The translations under genes and the position numbers were made by a program. Positions 32,763 to 43,967 of a stretch of 64,000 nucleotides of DNA are shown here, in pieces. The stretch comes from Byssochlamys sp. IMV 00236 (lineage: Eukaryota > Ascomycota > Eurotiomycetes > Eurotiales > Thermoascaceae): contig MSJH02000623.1 in NCBI GenBank assembly GCA_001931875.2, forward strand, positions 79,083 through 143,082. Direction: 5' to 3'. The first letter of the stretch is position 1. Every line of letters begins with the position of its first letter. A model generated the notes under the pieces. It did no database searches. It worked only from the letters and a program-made list of their open reading frames with translations, and was not told where the DNA came from.

Positions 32763-34288
32763 ATGTCCGTTGAAGGAACGGAACAGCAGCAGAACAACGA
32801 CCAGGCGCATGCTGCTGCGCAGATGGACAAGATGCTGGACGCCTCCATGGCCCAGAAGAATGACTCCCAGTTCCAAAAGCCCAGCGATCTCGTCGAGAGG
32901 GACGAAGATACCGGATTGGTGTCAGTCGAGAGTCTGTGCATGAACTGTGGTGAGAATGTAAGTCTAAGCCGAGCCCATCACACGAATGAACGAAGCCTAA
33001 CAATATGCAGGGAACGACTAGACTTTTGTTGATTCGAGTCCCTTTCTTCCGTGACATTATCCTAGAATCGTTCGAGTGCCCGCACTGCTTCTTCAAAGAC
33101 AACTCGGTCAAGTCTGCCGGGCAGATCCAGCCACAGGGAACGAAGTACACACTAGATGTCGAGGACGAAGCGGACATGCAGCGACAAGTCATCAGGAGTG
33201 ACACTTCCATCTTCAAGCTCGAGACCCTTGGAGTCGAGATGCCCAAGGGAGAGAGCCAGATGACGAATGTGGAGGGCGTTTTGCGGAGAATCTATGACTC
33301 CCTGTCCCAGGAGCAGCCATTGCGGAAGGTCCAGGCACCCGAACTCTATACTGCTCTGGAGCCTATCATTGAAAAAATCGGCAAGATGCTTGAGGGCCAG
33401 TCTTTCCCGTTCACGATCTCTCTGGATGATCCCACTGGGAACTCATGGATCGCTCCTAATCCTAATGACAAGGGCCACAAGTACAGGCGCAGGGACTACC
33501 CTCGTACCCATGAACAGAACGAGGAACTCGGTATCGCCGCTGATCCCGAAGCTCAGAAGCTTGAGGGTGTCGTGCTCAAGGAAGCAGCCGGAGACCCTGA
33601 GGATCTGGATATCACCGATGGAAAGGTGTACACACTCCCGGCTGAGTGCCCAGGCTGTACTAAGCAATGTGTCGTCAACATGCAGAAAGTCAGCATCCCT
33701 CATTTCAAGGACGTCATCATTTGGAGTACGGTCTGCGACCACTGTGGCTACCGCACCAATGAAGTTAAGACCGGCGGCGAGGTCCCTGACAAGGGCAGGC
33801 GCATCACTCTCAAGGTGGAGAATGAGGTGGATCTGTCGCGTGATATTCTCAAGTCCGATACCTGTGCTCTGAAGAGCGAGGACTTGGACCTGGAGGTTCA
33901 GCCAGGTACTCTGGGTGGTCGTTTCACAACCATCGAAGGTCTCCTCACTGAAGTGCGGGATCAATTGCACGGACAGATCTTTGACCTTGGCACTGGTGGT
34001 GGAGACAGCATGGCTAGCAGCGATAAGGAAACCTGGGAACGCTTTTTCAACAAGCTCGACAGCGCTATCAAGGGGCAGATGAAGTTCACCATCATCCTGG
34101 AAGATCCGCTGGCCAACAGCTACGTCCAAGACCTGTGCTCGCCTGCTCCTGACCCACAGCTCACGGTCGAGGATTACACCCGTACCGATGAAGAGGAGGA
34201 AGAGCTAGGCCTGAAGGACATGAAGGTTGAAGGTTACGAGCAGGATGCCGAGCAGAACGAGGATACCAAGCACGAGGAGACCAAGTAA
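32763..34288 (+). CDS. zpr1: Zpr1 zinc-finger protein, eEF1A folding factor
   Basis: Exons 32763-32957 and 33011-34288 (intron 53 bp, GTAAGT..TGCAG) give 490 residues. Zpr1 is built from two repeats, each a C4 zinc finger plus a beta domain. Here finger 1 is C59-x2-C62 and C88-x2-C91, with RVPFFRDIILESFECPHC in between. Finger 2 has CPGC and CDHC around VSIPHFKDVIIWSTVC. The segments IRSDTSIFKLETLGVEMP and ILKSDTCALKSEDLDLEV are the matching halves of the duplicated domain, so both are intact. The intron interrupts the first finger right after its first cysteine pair. Zpr1 acts as a chaperone for translation elongation factor eEF1A. Length and order are those of the family; the C-terminus is acidic. 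Identity is firm. Confidence 0.95.
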
Positions 34289-35989
34289 GAGTTGTGAACT
34301 GAATGCTGTCGACTCTGCACCTTATTTCTCCTTCTCGTTTTATGATGTTTATGATTTCTTTTTTTTTTTTTGACGACAATTGTCATTCCAATCGGATGTG
34401 AATCATTCCTTCGCTGTTGCATGCATAACGGTGTCTTGTCATGCTTGTGCTGGCTTTCGGGTTCTTGTGTCCCTTTATATCCCGCATTTATGGTTGGATG
34501 ATATTGTTTATAGCATGTTAATAAGTGGGTGATGTTACATAAGAAAAGGCTGGGGGAGTTTGTTGAGATCGTCCGGTTAATTTCCAGAATCAGCGGGGTT
34601 ACTATGGAATGAAAAGTACATGTTACCATCTTGGGAATGGATCACTTCCTTCTCGTTCAAAGTATCATTGCAGCATATCAATCATAGGTATTTGTAGTAT
34701 GCTAGCCAGATCTCCGAGCAGGACGTGCTGTCTGATGTCTCACACGCAGAAGACATCAGGATTCTCAACGATCACGTTCTTCCGGTCCTGGTAGGCGACA
34801 GTAGTCTCAGGGTTTTATCTGAGAATCTTATTAATCACTGTCATCATTTCGATTGAAGGTGGCCTTTTTCTGTGGTTGCATACACAGTGCCTTGTCAGCC
34901 TACCGATACTGGGCTAACTAAATAGAATTCCATATAGGGAAACATCCAGCAGATCGTCTTCTGGAAGAGCCAACTAGGCCACACCCTAAATGATCTTGCG
35001 CAGAATGAAATCGAGGCACTGCAGGTTCCTGCAGCTGCTCGTTGTTAGTCGATACTCGCCCTCTTGGCCAGCAAACTAGAAATGCAAAGATGAGACTTGT
35101 GGGTCTCTGACGGACGGCTATGGTACATCCTGTATACCCTCATGGAGAAGCTTCCTGGGAACACTATTAGTAGTTTTACGGGGTTTGCCTCCCAAGAAGC
35201 GATAGCTCCGGTTCCCTTTCAAAGATGCCTGGCTGCATGCTCAAAATCATTATTCCTGCCTCTTTACCTTCGAAGCTGACGCTGATAACCAAGGGAGGTC
35301 TTCTCAAACGGAATAAAATGGGTGTCGTTATATTCAACGCAGAAAAAAAAAAAAAAAAANNNNNNNNNNNNNNNNNNNNNNNNNNNNNNNNNNNNNNNNN
35401 NNNNNNTGTTAAAATCTCCCATTTGACTATTGTAAAATCAGCCGGAGCAAGCGACTGCCTCTCATGCATAGTTATCTCCTGCTGATTGAATTGCCCCGTA
35501 TTTAAATACACACAGCCCAGATAACCTCTACTGGGCCACCCGCATAAGAACGAAGACACAATGCAGGTACAACACCTACAAGTGACCCTACCTGTAGATG
35601 TGTGGTTAGTTGCCTCGGTTTAGGCTGGTTTCGTTTCATAAGTTAGGGGAATGTTTCGATATGGGCCGTATGCCAACGTGCTGAAACCAACCATGCAGCT
35701 TGGGCCTTAACATCACTCATTGGGTATACTAGGACACACAAGTCACTAAGAAAAGCCACGCTTGGTGCTCGATTGAGATCTATGACAATGGATCGAGAAT
35801 CGTTATCACTATTTAGTCCCGCAACGTTGCGACCGTTCTGTCGTATGCGGAAACCTTTTTGAGATCTTCATTTGGAGATATCAATTCTATTTTCTGATTC
35901 GACAGCTCCCAGGAAAAGCTCGAGGATCGTTTTCGTTAATCTAAGCTCTATTTTACCCGGGTTTCTGGGTAGTCGCAGGCGGCATACAA
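34289..35989. other. Intergenic region with an assembly gap
   Basis: No gene is recognised in this 1.7 kb. The first part is the 3' end of zpr1. The rest precedes the CorA-like gene and includes an A tract running into unknown bases. Frames crossing the gap are meaningless. Confidence 0.55.
35360..35406. other. Run of 47 unknown bases (N) after an A tract
   Basis: Seventeen A residues (35343-35359) end directly at the Ns, which suggests a homopolymer or low-complexity break in the assembly rather than a large missing segment. True gap length is unknown. Confidence 0.95.
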
Positions 35990-38427
35990 ATGTCAACTTC
36001 GGCACTTCCTACTACACATCTGTCTCGCAATGATTCTACGCTTTATGAAGATGTCGAATACTCGAATTCTGATTTGACGATCACCGAGACAACGACATGT
36101 CCGAATACTCCGAGCTTTCTCTTGCGGACCTCTTCAACATTCGGTGTGGTAGATGGTAGCGCCCAGAGTTCTCAAGCTACATTGAGTTCTACAGATGCTC
36201 TGACGCAGGAACCGGCATGTCAGAGAGAATCTATGAGTTCCAATCAACGCTCTACCTATCCAGGAGAGACAACTTCCTCGGGTTTCCTTTCTCCAGTTCC
36301 AAGTTTAGAAGATATCGAGAAGTGCTGCACCAGGTCCATGACTTCCGTAGCCTCTGATTCTGATACTGAAATGGGATTTACGGACAACGATGAACCAAGA
36401 CCCGATAGAACATTCGGGTCACCTCCTTTCTTGATGGAGCCGCATTATTTGAATTATATTCGACTTCTATCGTTGGATCTGCCTCACTTGGCATATAGCC
36501 CTATTCGCCCACAGCACGATATTATGTCCCTTACTGTATTGGACTTTCCGACTCGTTCGTCTTGTTGTCGGACTAGGTTCTTCAGTCATGGCTCAGCTTC
36601 TGCACTCTCTGAGACCGAGATATCGAATATTACCCAAGTTCTTCAAGATTCTGCGCGACCGACAGGGAGCAATATCATGACGTCTGTCATTATCGCCGAA
36701 GACCTGTCTTGCGAGGTAATTGAACTGCTTGGTTCTACTTTTGAGCTTCATCCGGAGTTCTTCGAGACACACTTGATAAATTCAAGGTATGCGCGTCCAA
36801 GTCCGAAGCAGATACCAGTTCCCCAGCCTATCTGGCCAACAGCGTCATTACCAAAGGATTTCCAGTCCGTCAAATGGTTCAGGCCAGTCTGGAGAAGTCC
36901 AGGTGCTGGGTCCCAGAGACTTTGGGATAGCTATCACCGGCAGCCCTTTCATGGACTTATTGCCAGTTCTCCTAGGAGAAATAAAACTAGTCGTGGGTTA
37001 GTTTATTTTGCGAACAACATTATCCGATTCGGATGGAACCTTGCAGCAGAACCACAAGAGTTTTCTCAAGAGAATGCAGAAGACTCTTCCATAGATACCA
37101 CAGCGATACCTGTGGCCTGGGAAGAAAGGGCGACCTTCTGTATAAAGACTATCGGGAATAGACGATGCAGTAAGTTTGGTGCTTAGAACGAATCGATGAT
37201 TCTGCTGATTGAAGTTTTAGTTATCCTTCTTCTTGATCCATTGCCGATGGTGAAGGAAAAGCTGACCAGGAACGAGTCTGATCCTGCTGCCGAGCCTCAC
37301 GGAGATATTGACAGCGAGCAAAGTAACCAAGGGAACCACAACTACGCCGCTTTCCGTGACATGTACCTTAGAGGGCTCATTGAGACTCCTCTGCAGCAGG
37401 TTGACATTAGCAACTGCTCTAAGGTCCGCCAACAGTTGAGAGAATCCGTATCATCATCTTCTTACCTACGGCAATGGTGCGGAACGAGGCATAGACATTC
37501 GTCAAATTCTACTCCCAATGATCCTTTGGAAATCCTCAATGAGCTTATCTGTCACGATTCCTTGAACCTCCTCCGAGTCATCAACGGGACACTGGATCGT
37601 ATCCAGTCTAGTCTTTCAGACAGCCATCTCACGGAGACGCAACTATGCCACTGGCATGAATTTATTAAAAGATGTGAAGCGAATATTCCAACGCTGCGGA
37701 CCACTCTTTCTTCCCTGTCTAGAGAATATCAGGACACTACGGTCGAGCCACCGCTCCGAAGCACGGTCCGGCTTTCCCAAGAGGCTCTCGAAGTCACGGC
37801 TGCAACTTCAGCCCGGTTACAAGAAGTATCTGCGTCTTTGGTGTCGAATATCAGTCTCCTAGGAACGAGACAGGATATCACTAAGAAGAAGAGCATTTCC
37901 AGGCTCTCAGAATTAGCATTCTTCTTCTTACCTATCATTGTCTCAGCGAGCATATTTGGCATGAGAGTCCGCGAACTCAACCACCCTCCAATCTGGGCCT
38001 TTTTTACTCTGTCTATCATTCTCATGCTACTTTCATACGGACTACGCTGGATGATGGCAATTGACATCTGGAAGAGATGTAAGGGATTATATCCAACGCA
38101 GTCTCAGCACGAAATATGTCGGTACCGGGATGATGTCCTGAACGAAAGCACCGCACGGCGAAGCGTGATGCGATGGACGATGAAGCGACGTAGATTACCT
38201 TCTTTCACTATGTCTGGTATGTCTTTCCCAGAAATAAAGCTACGAGTAGCATCTGGACGTCCGATAAGCATGAATGTTGCGGATTATGAGATCAGTAACT
38301 CCGCCCACCGCTGATAATTTATATTTAAACAGGTCCAAAGCTGCGAATAACTCTATCCAGACTTAGAGAAATGTTTAGGAGAGGACCACAGATAGCCCAG
38401 GAGAGTAGACAGGCAGTGTCTGGCTAG
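35990..38427 (+). CDS. CorA-like (Mg2+ transporter-type) membrane protein with an altered GMN motif
   Basis: Exons 35990-37169, 37221-38216 and 38333-38427 give 756 residues. If the last intron (116 bp, GTATGT..AACAG) is retained, the frame stops earlier at 38314. The N-terminal half is soluble, with ELLGSTFELHPEFFETHL and a block of WFRPVWR type, typical of fungal CorA-like proteins. Exon 2 begins IILLLDPLP and leads into a long helical region, then two transmembrane helices: LAFFFLPIIVSASIFGMRV and PPIWAFFTLSIILMLLSYGL. In CorA channels the first helix ends in Gly-Met-Asn, which forms the cation selectivity filter; here it reads GMR. So this is a CorA-superfamily protein in which Mg2+ transport cannot be assumed. 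Family call good, function open. Confidence 0.8.
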
Positions 38428-38714
38428 GTAATTATTGATATCCTTCGAGCGTAACTATATATGATTCATGTCGTAGAAGCATGTGAATGAAATCAAATGC
38501 ATAGCCAAGGAAAACAATGGAGTTGTAGATGCCAAACTCACAGAAGATAAGTATGCTTAGCGTCCGGCCGATCTTTTTTAAGGTTGCAGGCGTACCTTGC
38601 GACACCCCACAGCTCCGAGCTTAACGCCGGACTGTCAACCTGCGTATATATTTCTGCTTGACAACTCGAACCACGATATACTGTCTCTGTTAAGGGTCGA
38701 CACACCTTAAAGCC

Positions 38715-40139
38715 ATGAACAATAGACCTGTTGAACAGGCTCTTGCCACCCTTCTTCCAACGCATGCGGATGATCTGCCCCCCGAGCTGCTCAGCTTGGC
38801 CCTATCGCTTGTTGCGCAATCGCGGAGCTACTCGACGAGTCTGAAGCCCGAGGAGGAAATCGCGCGGCCGTATGCGTGCGCTGAGATAGCTTGTAAGAGG
38901 TATGTATACGAAAAATTCACCCATCTGACTGTTCTGGGGACTATTGCTGACCCTCAATTCTGAATTTCTAGACTAAGTCGGTCGCTCAAACTTCCGCCCT
39001 TATTGGGACATCCACCATGCCCTCCACGCCTCTACAAGAAGCTGTACGCGTTCCTTGACCGGTCACTCGCGAGTAGCACCGTTTCTACGAAACGTACGGG
39101 ATATGGTTCGGTAGCAGGGACCCCCACGCGACCTTCATCTGTCACAACGACACCGACGAAGAATGGAGGCACGGGATTGAGAACGGCCACGCGTCGGACA
39201 CTGCAGGGCACACCCACCAAATCGACTCCTCTGAAGAGGAGCACGGGTGATCCGGCCACGCCTCCGTCAATATCGCGACAACAGCTTCCTGTGAGGAGGG
39301 CGGGAATCAATGGTTCTGCATCAACAATCATCGGCGACGCGCCCAAATGGGTGATGCCCGCCATTCGTACCGTGTGTAAGACGCTTTCCACACCAGCACC
39401 CAGGATGAGCACATGGTCACGACCTCCAATCTCGAGAACGCTTCCGCCACATATATTCTCCGGAGTCTCGTCGATATTGCATTTCATCCCTTCTTCGGAG
39501 TCGGACAGCGGTGACCTAGACGAGGACTCACTGGAGTTTTTGGAACCGATTACCATGACACAGGACAAAGAAAAAGATGAAGATTATAAAGAGCTGGTCA
39601 GCGCTCTTATAGTAGCAGTTTACTTTCTCGTCCTTGCTAGACGGCGCAGTCCGGCCCCCGGAGAAGATTCTGGAGAAGGTAATGGCGAAGGCAGAAAGAT
39701 GGACAAGAAAACCTTCTCGGAGATGCGCCAGACAGCGCTCACCAGCCTTGGACTTCCAAGTAATGAGAAACGACACCGTGAAGATGTTGACGCGTGGATT
39801 GCTCTCATTATGGAGCAAGGTTGGGCAAAGGGCAAGGAATGGTTCGAAAACGTCCCGCAAGCAGGCGCAGACTGGGACGAGGCCGCCCAGGATGATATGG
39901 GTCTAATGGACGATAACGAGGAAGGTCCTTCTGGCGCAATAGGTACCAAGAGACGCAAGAAGGATCATCTCCTAGACGAAGCTTCCACAAGGGGCGGACT
40001 TCTTCCGGGTCTCGGTACTATGATGCAGGCTCGTATAGACTGGCTCAGCGAGGAGCGACAGGAGGATTACCTGGAGTGGAAGAAGGATATATTGAAGCGC
40101 GTTGAAAAGCTGGAGAGGACCAGCAAGGCCGTCGCTTGA
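38715..40139 (+). CDS. orc6: Origin recognition complex subunit 6 (Orc6)
   Basis: Exons 38715-38899 and 38972-40139 (intron 72 bp, GTATGT..TCTAG) give 450 residues. The conserved Orc6 N-terminal domain spans the splice junction: CAEIACKRLSRSLKLPPLLG, then HPPCPPRLYKKLYAFLDRSL. It is a TFIIB-like cyclin fold. A Ser/Thr/Pro/Arg-rich linker (about 115-200) with several TP and SP sites could be a cyclin-dependent kinase target region. The C-terminal third contains a helical domain with KHREDVDAWIALIMEQGW-like packing and ends in a charged helix (EDYLEWKKDILKRVEKLE). Orc6 belongs to the complex that marks replication origins and helps load the Mcm2-7 helicase. It lies tail to tail with the queuosine-salvage gene, 275 bp apart. 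Confidence 0.9.
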
Positions 40140-40414
40140 TATGCATGCCCAGGAAAATTTCACTTGTATATGATACCCAGGATAAAGAGTCGTGATAATG
40201 TGCATTGAGCAGTAATGACTGGATTTGTCTATTTCTATCTATCGAAGTTGCGTATTATTATATAATAGTCCTATAGATCAGCAACGACCGGCGAACAGAT
40301 CTCTCATAATCCTTCCAAATCACAAACCACAGGTCCCCTCATCTGTCTTAGCTAAAACCGCCAAACATGAATTTCTATACGAACGAAGATCAGATCGAAA
40401 GACTGGGGATAATC

Positions 40415-41899
40415 TCAATACCAGATGCTCCTTGTGCGATGATGCGGAATACTTTCTACTCCCTTGGCCTCCAATTCTTTCATGGTATCGTAAAGGAAAA
40501 AGTCTATCAAGATCGCATTGACGTTGAACGATGAGGATGGCGGCGCGGACGGAGACGGAGACTGAGGCGGAGATTCTGATTTGCCCTCTTGACTGTCTGA
40601 TATTTTGTCCTCGCCCTCCTCTTGCGATTCGTCCATATCAACGTCATCCTCGCCTTCTTTCTCAGCAATGGACGCCGTCGTCTGCACCCGCGTTTCTGGA
40701 TGCTTTCTCATGATCTCCTGTCTGATCAGCTCCACGCACCAAATGGAAGTGCCGCGAAGTTCAATTTCCCAATTTGAGCCGCTGGGGATTGGCTTCAGTT
40801 GTCTGATGTGGCTCTCCAGAGGAGGGGAGTAGACGAGAGAGCCGAGCTGGTGGAGCATTTGGGGTATACGGTAGTCTTGAAATATGTTGCGTCAGACAGC
40901 GGCGAGAAGCAATGGAGGCACAGAACTATACGAACCGGCAAACATGGTAATCTTGTCAATGTCATGGAACTCCCCATAGCTTTGACCCTCGAAACACGCC
41001 CATAGATCTGCCACTAAGATCTGTGCCCGCTTATACAGGCGGACTTTACGTCCTTCGAAGGTCGACTGATCCCGGAAACAAGAAAAGTTATCTGCTAACA
41101 GGTTGACTAGAGCAGCAGCGGAATGATTTGCGTCATAGAGACAGTTTACGAAGCTACCGTCGAACTTCTAGATCTCAGCTCATCAGTATGGGAAAAAAAA
41201 AAAAAAAAAAGAGGATATGGGGTGCAGGAAACAGGTACCTCGCTTAATACTCTGCCTGCCTCACGCAAGCATTGCACACGCTCTTCGAACAGCGGAATCT
41301 CTTCGTCTGTCGCCGAACGAAAGACATGTCTCAATAGTTCATCTGTGCATTCGTGTTCATCGTTCCAAAATTCCGGGCTTGTAATTGGGATCTCTGTAAT
41401 CCTCAGCTAAATTGTTCAACGAGGTACAGATATCGAGACCAAACAGGACTGAATCCCACATAGATAGATAGGCCTTACCTTCATCGAGAGCTCTCTGAAG
41501 TGCAGCGACGAGGCTCCAATACCCAGTCCATCTCCTGTCATGATATTCAATCGCAAACCGTCTTGACTGATCAGTCTCCTCTGACCAAAAGCTGAAATTC
41601 AAGAGATCCATAGTGAAGATGAATTCCACCGTGCTCTCGTCTTTGGTTTTCGGATGTAACTCATGCTCGGACCACGTTTTTGTTGAATATCCCTTCTCTT
41701 GCATCAGGCGCCATATTATCTCTGCTGCTTCTTTGGTTTTTGGAACACTCAGAGCAACGTCGATGGAGTTGTCAAAAATGAACTGTGCGCTCTCAAGGAC
41801 TTTCGTCTCTGGTGGTGGTGGTGTCGATCGGCCACCGCCCAAACCGAGAGACTTCCGCAACAGCTCCAGGAGTTCGGGATCCGCTTCGTCGTCTGACAT
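40415..41899 (-). CDS. QNG1: Queuosine salvage protein (DUF2419/Q_salvage, QNG1-like)
   Basis: Exons 41899-41479, 41393-41239, 41167-40936 and 40875-40415 give 422 residues; introns are 85, 71 and 60 bp. Markers are VLESAQFIFDNSIDVAL, DLLNFSFWSEE, YHDRRWTGYWSLVAALQRAL, IPITSPEFW, FDGSFVNCLYDANHSAAALV, MFADYRIPQMLHQLG and ILIDFFLYDTMKE. Members cleave queuosine nucleotide to free the base queuine, which eukaryotes insert into the wobble position of certain tRNAs. Intron 2 contains 18 consecutive T on the coding strand. An acidic/proline-serine insert of about 55 residues (EDDVDMDESQEEGED to SAPPSS) separates the last two conserved blocks and looks like a surface loop. Family assignment is firm; enzymatic activity is inferred from characterised homologues. 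Confidence 0.9.
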
Positions 41900-43967
41900 T
41901 ATGGGATCTCAAAGATATTGATGGATCTCCTGGCCTGGATATAAAGAATATTCTTTGAGAAATGTCACACAGTACGGGGGTTGCAAAACATCCAGCCTCG
42001 TATATAAAGAAGTGCACAATGGAAAGCTAAGTATCAGTGCCGCTGTTGACTCCACAGTAACGCAATTCCGCGACACCATAAGCAAACACAATGCGGTGAA
42101 TATTCTTCGTCTACGCGTTGTAGACAAATTATTGGAATCAAGAGGAATCAAACGATCCCCCTCGCCAAGAAAGGGGATCTATATTTGCAGTGCGGGAATC
42201 TTAAATCCTTCTCCTTTTGTCCATCACTTCCTTGCGGACAGACGGTGTCTGTTTACATAAGCAAGGGGCAGAATGGTGCCATTTACGTTGGCGGTTCATG
42301 GTCAATTTTTATACATACCTCGAAGCACTAGAACAAGCAGTTTTCTTTTCCTTTCTCTTCTTAACAGTAGTCTATTCTGAGGCAGTTTGAGCTGGGGAGC
42401 AATACTATGCATATGAGAATCAAGGGCAATTACTACCATTGATGCTCCACAGAGCCTAACTCAAGTTTTATGACGCCGATTAATTGCTATCTTTCTACCT
42501 CAATTCTGAATGCGGTAGAACTGGTGATTATTGGACGGCGCAGCAATGCTTCTTTCTAAGGTCTTAAAACTGGCTTGACAGCGAAATGAGTGCTTATGCC
42601 GCTTCCTTTCGGTACCAGCTTCAGTCCTCAAGAGTCCATAACTAGATCTTTCTGGCCAGGACATATCAAACTGTTGTTCAGTTATCCAGCTCTGCTCGAA
42701 CATGAAGGCCCAAAAATAGTGTCCTTTGTGAAATCTAGGCCACCGGAGAACATTGACACGCTGGGTCCGAGAGAGAAGAAGGCAGCTAAGGAGCTCTTGC
42801 GCAATCATCTTGAGTATACTATGGAGCACCGGCCATACCCTGCCCCCTGAGGTAATCACAGAGATGGTTGAAAAGACAAGGAAAAGAGTACACAAAATGG
42901 GAAAGAGATATACAGCGTAAAGCACAAAATGTTCAAGATTGTTGCTGAGACAGGAGCCTACACTAGGTGGGACTGAGCCATCTCCTTGGACAAGCACGAC
43001 ATACAAAGAGCAAAGTCGAAGTTTTGGATCGGGAAGCTGAAATTCTGGAAGAGCGCAATGATACATAGCTGTATTTCCTAGTTCGATACCCTTTGGTTCC
43101 TGATGAGGAAATGGCGTATTCCATTAAGTAACTAGCTGCCTGCTATTAATGATCAACTTCGTTCTTTAACTTGGAGAGCCAGTGGTCTGGACACACTTCC
43201 TTTCAGGCTACCGCAGATTGGTGAATTTTCCATCAGCAGTAGCTGCCTAGGATAAATCCAGAATAATTGAAGATTCATACAAATTGCAGGAGGTCAATTA
43301 GTCGCCCATAATAACCCGTAGATAAAAAAAGACCAAACAGCTGCACAGCGGCTAAAGATGCTTGTTCTTTGCGGAAGGAAATCCGACTGGACAAGAAGAG
43401 TTGGTTATCTGTGAAAAGGCCGATTGGGGTTGCTGCATGCACCTTTCTGTCTTAGAGTACTCATTATTGACAAAGAGTCTCACCTGTGTCTGTATGAGAA
43501 GGACTCTGACTGTGGCTGACTAGTAGAAAGTGAGTGAGATGTCGTGCATCAACTGGAGCAAAGATGAACACCGGCGGTTGCGGAGACGTCAGAGCTCCAT
43601 CCGGATGGGCCCTGACTTTCCCGAATGCGCCTCCAAGCAAGGCTGAAATTCTCCTCATTTACTTCCCATGCGTCGCCTCCTCTTTCGCAACTCTCCCCGG
43701 TACCAAAAATAGTGCAGGTATATCTCGGAATCCCCTGGTCTTACTTCCCCCGTTGCTCGTGGCCTCCACGTTGATGCTCGATCTGGGCGGCCTGTGACGT
43801 CCATCCCATCCAGCTTCATCCGACACTCCCTCCCCTCCTCCCCCTCATTCTGCTTCTTTAGCTGCTTTTAACCGGTCTTTTTGCCTCTGACACGCGACAA
43901 TTCGACTAGTATATCACCCCTATGCGCTGCTAGGTACACGTGAGATCCCGCTCGGCGACGCGCAACC
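41900..43967. other. Divergent intergenic region between QNG1-like and uba2
   Basis: Two kilobases separate two genes transcribed away from each other. Most of it shows nothing recognisable. At 42500-43066 opposite-strand open frames overlap; they are described separately. A CACGTG core lies at 43937-43942, 26 bp before the uba2 ATG. Confidence 0.5.
42500..43066 (-). CDS. Possible orphan ORF, 188 aa, one hydrophobic helix
   Basis: This open frame encodes a Leu/Ser-rich protein with a strong hydrophobic stretch (LYAVYLFPILCTLFLVFSTI) that could span a membrane, and a basic C-terminal half. I recognise no family. An opposite-strand frame at 42590-42850 ends in REKKAAKELLRNHLEYTMEH, which by amino-acid style is at least as protein-like, so the minus-strand frame may be the shadow of an eroded plus-strand gene. 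Neither is supported by splice signals or motifs. Confidence 0.2.
   Translation of the reverse strand: MYHCALPEFQLPDPKLRLCSLYVVLVQGDGSVPPSVGSCLSNNLEHFVLYAVYLFPILCTLFLVFSTISVITSGGRVWPVLHSILKMIAQELLSCLLLSRTQRVNVLRWPRFHKGHYFWAFMFEQSWITEQQFDMSWPERSSYGLLRTEAGTERKRHKHSFRCQASFKTLERSIAAPSNNHQFYRIQN

Noticed and set aside
33443..34129. 228-codon minus-strand frame inside zpr1
   Set aside because: Reverse shadow of a well-supported gene; no motif of its own.
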